From Crocodylus rhombifer (lineage: Eukaryota > Chordata > Crocodylia > Crocodylidae), in NCBI GenBank assembly GCA_038503035.1, contig JAVSML010001015.1:62001-126000 (forward strand): DNA of 64,000 nt, given 5' to 3'. Positions 57,683 to 64,000 of the stretch are shown piece after piece (the first letter of the stretch is position 1; each line of letters opens with the position of its first letter). The position numbers and the translations under genes were made by a program. The notes under the pieces were generated by a model. The model did not search any database and was not told where the DNA came from. It saw only the letters and a program-made list of their open reading frames with translations.

Positions 57683-58901
57683 TCTGTAGGGGGGCTATCA
57701 GGAAAGCTAAGACGGACATAGAGCTAGGACTAGCATCCAAGATCAAAGATAATAAAAAGTCCTTTTTCAAATATATAGGGAGGATGAAGAAGGCACCGGG
57801 TAATGTGGGGCCCCTGCAAAGTACTCTGGGCAATCTGGTGGTTGCGCCAGAGGAGAAAGCGGAACTGTTTAACCAATTCTTCACCTCCGTTTTCTTGTGC
57901 AGGGACCAGGACTTCCCTGCTGTGATGCCAAACGGACTCAAGGGGAATGCCTCCAGACCTCAGGTTGAGGAGGACCGGTTTAGAGAGCTTCTGGAGGGGC
58001 TCGATGTGTTCAAGTCAGTGGGTCCAGATGCTCTCCACCCCAGGGTGTTGAGGGAGCTAGCAGGGGTTATTGCAGGGCCCTTGGCACTGCTTTACGAGGG
58101 CTCATGGTGCTCGGGCCAGCTGCAAGATGATTGGAAGATAGCTAACGTGGTCCCCATCTTCAAAAAAGGGAAGAGAGAGGACCCAGGCAACTATAGGCCC
58201 ATCAGTCTTACCTGAATCCTAGGGAAGCTCTTTGAGAAGATACTCAAGGAGCACATCTGTGATGGGCTGGCCTCAGGGATGATGCTCAAGGGCAACCAGC
58301 ATGGTTTCATTAGGAGCAGGTCATGTCAGACCAACCTGATTGCCTTTTATGATCAGGTCACAAAGGCAATGGATGCAGGTGTCGCCATGGACGTAGTCTT
58401 TCTAGACTTTAGCAAGGCCTTTGACACCGTCTCCCACCCCATCCTCATTAAAAAACTAGGCGACTGTGTCATTGATGCCTACACAGTCAGATAGATTGCA
58501 GATTGGCTCAAGGGTCATACTCAGAGGGTGGTGGTGGACGTGTCATATTCAACCTGGGGGGAAGTGGGCAGTGGAGTCCCCAGGCCTCGGTCCTTGGGCC
58601 TGCGCTGTTCAATTTCTTCATCAGCGATTTGGACGACGGGGTGAAAAGCAACCTGTTTAAATTCACTGATGATAAAAATTTGGGGTGAGGTGAGCACGCT
58701 AGTAGGGAGGGAAAGATTGCAGCGAGATCTGGATAGGTTACAGGGGTGAGCTAACATAAACAGGATGCATTTCAATACTGACAAGTGCAGGGTGCTGCAC
58801 TTGGGCAGTAGTACCCAGCAGCACACTTATAAGATGGGAAACTCCCTTCTTGAGAGCACGGAGGCAGAAAGGGATCTTGGAGTCATTATTGACTCCAAGA
58901 T
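57683..58901 (+). mobile_element. CR1 LINE copy I, 5' part (interrupted)
   Basis: Linker (KKAPGNVGPLQSTLGNLVV) and [69 protein letters not shown]. The catalytic region is altered to FTDDK at 58662-58676 (usual FADDT). Stops at about 58214 and 58492 break the frame. The copy is cut after GACTCCAAGAT at 58901 by inverted copy J and resumes at 60575. Confidence 0.93.
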
Positions 58902-60574
58902 TTCATAAATTTCATAGACATTAGGGCTGGAAGGGACCTTGGGAGATCATCGAGTCCAGCCCCCTGCCCAAAGGGCAGGAAGTCAGCTGGGGTCATAGGA
59001 TCCCAGCAAGATAAGCATCCAATTTACTCTTGAAGGTGTTCAATGTAGGTGCTTGAGCCACCTCCGCTGGCAGACTGTTCCAGACCTTGGGGGCTCAGAC
59101 AGTAAAGAAATTCTTCCTTATGTCCAGCCTGAAACGGTTTTGCAGGAGTTTGTGACCGTTCGACCTCGTCATCCCTTGGGGCGCTCTGGTGAACAGACGT
59201 TCCCCCAGATCCTGGTGGTCACCCCGATAAACTTATAGGTGGCCATCAGATCACCCCTGAGCCTGCGCTTTTCCAGGCTAAAGAGTCCCATGGCTCTCAG
59301 CCTGTCATTGTAAGATCTGTTTTCCTGACCTCTGATCATGCGCGTGGCTCTCCTCTGGACTCTCTCAAGCTTCTCCACATCCTTTTTGAATTGTGGAGCC
59401 CAAAACTGGACGCAGTACTCCAGCTGCGGCCTCACCAAGGCCGAGTACAAGGGGAGAATGACGTCCCGGGATTTGCTCGAGAAGCATCTATGGATGCACG
59501 CCACCATTTTGGTTGCTTTACTAGCTGCAGCATCGCATTGGAGGCTCATGTTCATCTTGTGGTCAATGATGACCCCCAAGTCTTTTTCTTCTGTACTGCT
59601 GAGCCTATAAGGGTGCTGCAGGTTTTTCCTCCCAAGGTGGAGAACCTTGCATTTTTCGGTGTTAAACACCATGAGGTTCTCGTCTGCCCATTTGCTGAGC
59701 TTGTCCAGGTCAGCCTGCATCATTCGCCTATCTTCTGGTGTGGATGCTTTCCCCAAAGTTTGGTGTCATCGGCGAACTTGGCCAGTCCACTCCTAACTCC
59801 AATGTCCACATTGTTAATGAAGATGTTGAACAGGATAGGTCCCAGGACAGAGCCGTGAGGGACCCCACTGGTTACAGGGCACCATGATGACTGACTGCCA
59901 TCAATCACAACCCTCTGGGTCCAACCACGAAGCCAATTTCCCAGCCAGTGGATCGTGGTGGAGCCAAGGCCACAACCGGCCAGTTTGGCCAAGAGGTGAT
60001 CATGGGATACCAGATCAAAAGCTTTTTTGAAGTCAAGATATATGACATCAATCTCTTCTCCCTTGTCCGGGTGATAGGTCACCTGGTCATAGAAGGAAAT
60101 GAGATTGGTCAAACAAGACCTACCCGCAACAAACCCGTGCTGGCTGTCCCTTAGAATGTTAGCCTGGGCCAGTCCCTCAAGGATGGCCTCCTTAATAAAC
60201 TTTTCTAAGATCTTCCCCAGGATAGAAGTCAGGCTAATGGGCCTGTAGTTAGCCGGATCCACTCTCCTCCCTTTCTTGAAGATCGGCACCACAATGGCCT
60301 TCTTCCAGTCTTCTGGCACTACACCAGAGAGCCAGGAGTTTTCAAAGATCCGTGCTAGGGGCTGGGCTATGACGCTCGCCAGCTCCTTGAGTACCCTGGG
60401 GTGCAGGTTGTCAGGGCCAGCTGACTTGAAGGTATCCAGCTTCTCAAGGTGTTCCTTCACGAGGTCAGCATTGATGGAGGGTAGGGGATTCCCCTCACCC
60501 AGATTTCCCTGTCCCATAGCAGGCATGGGCGTCCCATGGGACTGATGAAAGACTGACGCAAAGTACCTTTTTAC
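58902..60574 (-). mobile_element. CR1 LINE copy J, inserted in copy I
   Basis: Minus-strand copy with its 3' tail at 58902 (TTCATAAATTTCATAG on the plus strand) and its 5' truncation at 60574, inside the [10 protein letters not shown] block. It carries linker, full RT and C-terminal domain. Host sequence resumes as ATGAACATGGGCC, exactly continuing copy I, with only AT shared at both junctions. CR1 elements typically make no or very short target duplications, which fits. It must be younger than copy I. Confidence 0.96.
59169..60574 (-). pseudogene. CR1 reverse transcriptase of copy J, nearly intact
   Basis: Reading from 60574 down: [93 protein letters not shown] (motif A), [14 protein letters not shown] (motif B; H for the usual Q), FADDT (59762-59776). 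One indel between about 59720 and 59756 shifts the frame. The second frame then runs through RDLGVIIDHKMNM-like sequence, LEYCVQFWAPQFKKDV and KRRLRGDLMATYKFIG. The endonuclease is absent through 5' truncation. It is the best preserved RT in the window. Confidence 0.93.
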
Positions 60575-61222
60575 ATGAACATGGGCCAACAACGCGAGGT
60601 CACGGTTGGCAGGGCTAACCAGACCTTGTCATGCATCCACAGGTGCATCTCAAGTGGAGCCAGGGAGGTGATCCTCCCCCTCTATGCAATACTGGTCAGG
60701 CCACAGCTGGAGTACTGCATCCAGTTCTGTGCACCCCATTTCAGGAGGGATGTGGACAGCATGGAGAGGGTCCAGAGGAGGGCCACCCGCATGATCCAGG
60801 GACACCAGGGCAAACCCTACAATGAAAAACTGCAGGACCTAAACCTGTTCAGCCTTCACAAGAGAAGGCTGGGGGGGAACCTGGTGACTGTCTATAAACT
60901 CACTAGGGGGGACCAGAAGGGTTTGGGGGAGACACTGGTTCCCCTAGTGCCCCCTGGCATAACAAGGAATAATGGACACAAATTATTGGAGAGTAGGTTT
61001 ATATTAGAGATCCGTAAGAACTACTTCACAGTTAGGGCGGCTAGGAGCTGGAAACAACTTCCAAGGGAAGTGGTGCTGGCTCCTACCCTGGGGGTCTTTA
61101 AGAGGAGTCTTGATGACTACCTGGCTGGACTCATCTGAGTCCAGTTTTTCTCCCGCCCAGGCAAGGGGTCGGACTTGAAGATCTACAAGGTCCCTTCAGA
61201 CCCTACTTCTATGATTCTATGA
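60575..61222 (+). mobile_element. CR1 LINE copy I, 3' part (after insertion)
   Basis: Resumes at ATGAACATGGGCC and runs through LEYCIQFCAPHFRRDVDSME, KRRLGGNLVTVYKLTRGDQ and the YFTVRAARSWKQLP block (frame 60575-61138). It then runs through the 3' UTR (CGGACTTGAAGATCTACAAG) to an ATTCTATGATTCTATGAA-type tail at about 61209-61222. Copy G at 44290 is the same subfamily. Confidence 0.95.
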
Positions 61223-62560
61223 ACTTGTGTTTCCTATGCTTAATTTGTGGTGTAATAGGGGCTGGGCTGATGCCACCCAATCTCACCCCTGGGCCTGTTT
61301 GCAGGAAGGGAAGAGGGTAGGGAGCATAACGCAATAACTGCATAATGAAGCAATCTGCAAAGCAATGGAGGTTAGAATCTCAAAATCCAGCTTTAAGAAA
61401 TGTTGCTCATGCTAATTCCCTACTAGTATATAGCAGTCCTAGAGAAAAGGGTACCTGTTTTCTTCTGTATATAAAGAGTTGTCACACACGTGGCACAATC
61501 TTGTCCTGTAGCTACTAAATAAATATAAAACCACTGCTGAACTTCCAGCTTTGTTCAGCAGCCCTTTTGTGATGATACATCAGTTCCCACGTGGATTGAG
61601 TTTTCATTGCAGTTGATGTTACCTTTACTTTAAAAAAGCAAGCTGTTAGGATATTTCCTTTTCAATATGGTACTCATTATATATAGTAATGAAATGCATG
61701 TTGGCATTCCATAAGACCATTGCATACTGTTTAGCGGCATAGACTGCACTTATTATTGTGGTATCTGGTTTCTGGTACTGACAGAATGTGGCTTTAGGTG
61801 GTATATCGCTATATGCTGCATTATGTTTTAGGCTTGTAACAGGGCAGTTGATCAAAGGTGCATGCTTATCACAGTGCACCTGTTTCAAGGCTAGTCGTTT
61901 AAGGGGGATGAGTAGAGCTTCACTTGTTCTGGATTCAACTATCTTACTGGGTTACAACTTATAAGGAGCCTGCAGATTCAACCAGGTATAGTAAATGAAT
62001 TTGGGGTTACTTTCTGTTACAAGAGTGGGTAGGAACATGAGACTGCTAGAAAGAAGTCTCAGTGAGACATGGAGCCTTCTGGGGAAAAGCCTCATTTGGA
62101 AATTCTATAATGGACAATTGGGTCTAACTAAGGAGGGAGGAAGTGGAAAACTGCATAAGTAGCAAAAGGACTCTCAGTGCAGAGATAGGGATACAAGTCT
62201 AAAGGATTATTGGGTGTGTACCCCGAGAGAGGGTAACAGAGAATCTGGAATTGAGGGTTATGACCTGGCAGAAAGCTGTAGGTAATATTTGTTTGCAAAA
62301 AAAACTCCTAGGTGATTTAATAAAACAGTCCCCAAAGGGGTGAATGAATTGTGGAAGTATCCATTATGAATTGTCTTTGGGCCCAGGACAAAGACACAGT
62401 GAGATGATGGTGGGGCCCAATGCTAACCTGACCAAGCCCTGGTATGAGCTCCATGTGTGTTTGTGTCACCTCCTAGTTTGCTGTCACCGGTAGGTTTAAT
62501 TAATGAACTGCTTCAGTCTTTCTCTTATTTCATTAATCAAATTAAATGGTTCTAGTGGTC
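61223..62560. other. unassigned DNA
   Basis: No gene recognised. AT-rich with motif-free short frames. Confidence 0.5.
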
Positions 62561-63469
62561 TGTGACAGGATGCTTGTGGCACCTGTCACTTTAAGAGCAG
62601 AGGTTCCCTGAGAAGCAGCCCTGGGGTGCTGTGGGGGGCTGATTGAGTGTTACCTGACCAGAAGGGGGTTGGGCTTGAGCTATATAAGCCCTGGAGCCTG
62701 AACTGGTCAAGGAGTTTACCTCTGAATGCCACTGGGAGAGGAGTTCCTGGTAGCAGAGATGCAGTTTGGGCTCCTGAGATCTTCTCTAAGCTGGGGTAAG
62801 CAGCACTGAGCCCTGGGGCTGGCCAGGCCTTGGAAGATATAGGTCCATAAGCAGAGGAGCTGGGGGCTTAGCACTCAAGGAGAGCTAGCCAGGTCTTGGA
62901 ACATATAGGTTTGGGAGCAGAGAGAGCTTGAGCCCAGGAGGGACTAGGTACTTGGGGAAAGCATCCAATGCTGCGGGGAGGGCCCAGGAGGGCCCAGTGC
63001 CCAGTGAGGACTAGAGCATGAATGTCCAGTGCTGGGCGGGGGGGAGGGTCTAGAACCAGGAGGGTCCAGTGCCCAGGAGAGCTAGGGTGCATTGAGAGAA
63101 CCTCTAATGCCTGGTGCCTGCCAGAGGGCAGAGAGTGGGGCCAGAGCCCATAGAAAGGACAATGTGTCAGCAAGGCTAGACAGCCCAGAGGTCTAGGGCC
63201 CAGGATGGGCAAGGACCAGGACTTGGGAGCTCATAGCCCATGAAGGGTGTATGTTAGCAGACCAACTGTGAGCTATGAGAGTGGGCACTGGGGAGGATGG
63301 AGTCCAGACCTTAAGGCAATGACTACAAGCACCTAGGCTTGGGAAACTCTGGGGCAGCCTTCTTTGCATCACAAATTAATAAAATCAAGGCAAGGCAGGT
63401 GAGCAAAGGGGAGAGAGCCCCAAGGGGAACGAAGTTAGAAAGGACTGGGTGTCACTAGGAGGCATTACA
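62561..63469 (+). mobile_element. LTR-like element, about 909 bp
   Basis: Starts TGTGACAGGATGC and ends near GGCATTACA. It carries CACTTTAAGAGCAG, the TTACCTGACCAGAAGGGGGT module at about 62650, a TATA box CTATATAAGCCC (62680-62691), an AATAAA at 63378-63383 and AAGGCAGGTGAGC near 63394. The flanks TGGTC and ACCAC do not match, so the exact ends or the duplication are uncertain. The 3' end form matches the copy at 21902-22664. No internal genes. Confidence 0.75.
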
Positions 63470-64000
63470 ACCACCCCTGGGACTAGCACTTGCTACATGC
63501 CCTGCATCTACTTACTGAATTCCTTCCATAGCTCAGTGCATGGCTCTTTATGGTTTGTATATTGTTATATATGGTTCTTCAGGTAATTGTCACTTGATGT
63601 AGCCCTGCATATCTAAGACGATAATAATTTAAAAGTTGATACAGATACTAAACATTGAAGTCCAGACATATTGCAACAACCTTTATAACTTTTAATTTTA
63701 TTGTTTGACTAAATCAAATGACCCACTTAGCTACCATAATTTGCTTGCTTTCATAAACTTTTATAGTTAGGCTGTGATTCACCAAGGTATATAAATATAC
63801 AAATGACCCCAGTAAAGTCAGTGAAGACAGTTACACATGTGCTTAAATCACCCGCCAAATCAGAACTTGCTCCTGATACTATTGCGCGCTCCCTCTTTTT
63901 GTTAAATGCTTTCTTTTCCTCCACTCCACCTCATTTGGTCAGATGTACCAGATGGTAAATGCCAGCATTCTTTATCCCAAGATGACATGCTTTTCCAGTC
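63470..64000. other. unassigned AT-rich DNA
   Basis: No gene recognised up to the window end. Confidence 0.5.

Noticed and set aside
1..64000. CRISPR array, prokaryotic operon, rRNA genes or a novel defence system
   Set aside because: No regularly spaced repeats, ribosome-binding sites, dense gene packing or rRNA sequence. The CR1-rich composition is that of a vertebrate genome.

Overview
This window is non-genic vertebrate nuclear DNA, built mostly of transposable-element remains. The abundance of CR1 LINEs, in several subfamilies with tails such as TATGAAAC, ATTCTATG and CTATGAAAT repeats, together with solo LTRs and hAT-type elements, points to a sauropsid of the crocodilian/turtle/bird group. 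A crocodilian or turtle seems likeliest, but that is inference and no species can be named. I found no host gene I can recognise, no rRNA, no CRISPR array and no bacterial-type operon. A run of 10 N at 43090-43099 marks an assembly gap.

Layout. 1-2388: large CR1 copy (+). 3687-4780: LTR-like promoter module interrupted by a foldback element, plus a perfect 26-bp inverted repeat. 6132-6184: (CA)n. 7097-7985: TIR element carrying a second, hAT-like element. 9163-10883: second CR1 (+), close kin of the first. 11503-16640: one degenerate non-CR1 LINE (minus strand), split by a solo LTR (13964-15314, duplication CTCAG) and a 1-kb hAT-like element (15389-16402, 8-bp duplication). 18540-19230 and 38118-38750: two copies of a GC-rich foldback repeat. 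19309-20115 and 23520-25590: minus-strand CR1s. 21902-22664, 40765-42108, 55559-56452 and 62561-63469: further solo-LTR copies. 21295-21578, 25630-26837, 28780-29370 and 39676-39812: elements whose ends read CACTG-like. 31134-32289: a GC-rich DNA element with a perfect 30-bp palindrome. 33255-33453: a hAT-type MITE with a perfect 8-bp duplication. 34140-34955, 37010-37155, 44290-44951 and 53695-54716: more CR1. 57683-61222: a plus-strand CR1 split by a later minus-strand CR1.

The genes do not form a pathway. All reverse transcriptase and endonuclease frames are broken by stops, frameshifts or deletions. The value of the window is its insertion history: several nested insertions can be resolved to the base, which gives relative ages. 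Two or three short stretches with good splice-site context could be unrecognised host exons. They are reported with low confidence.
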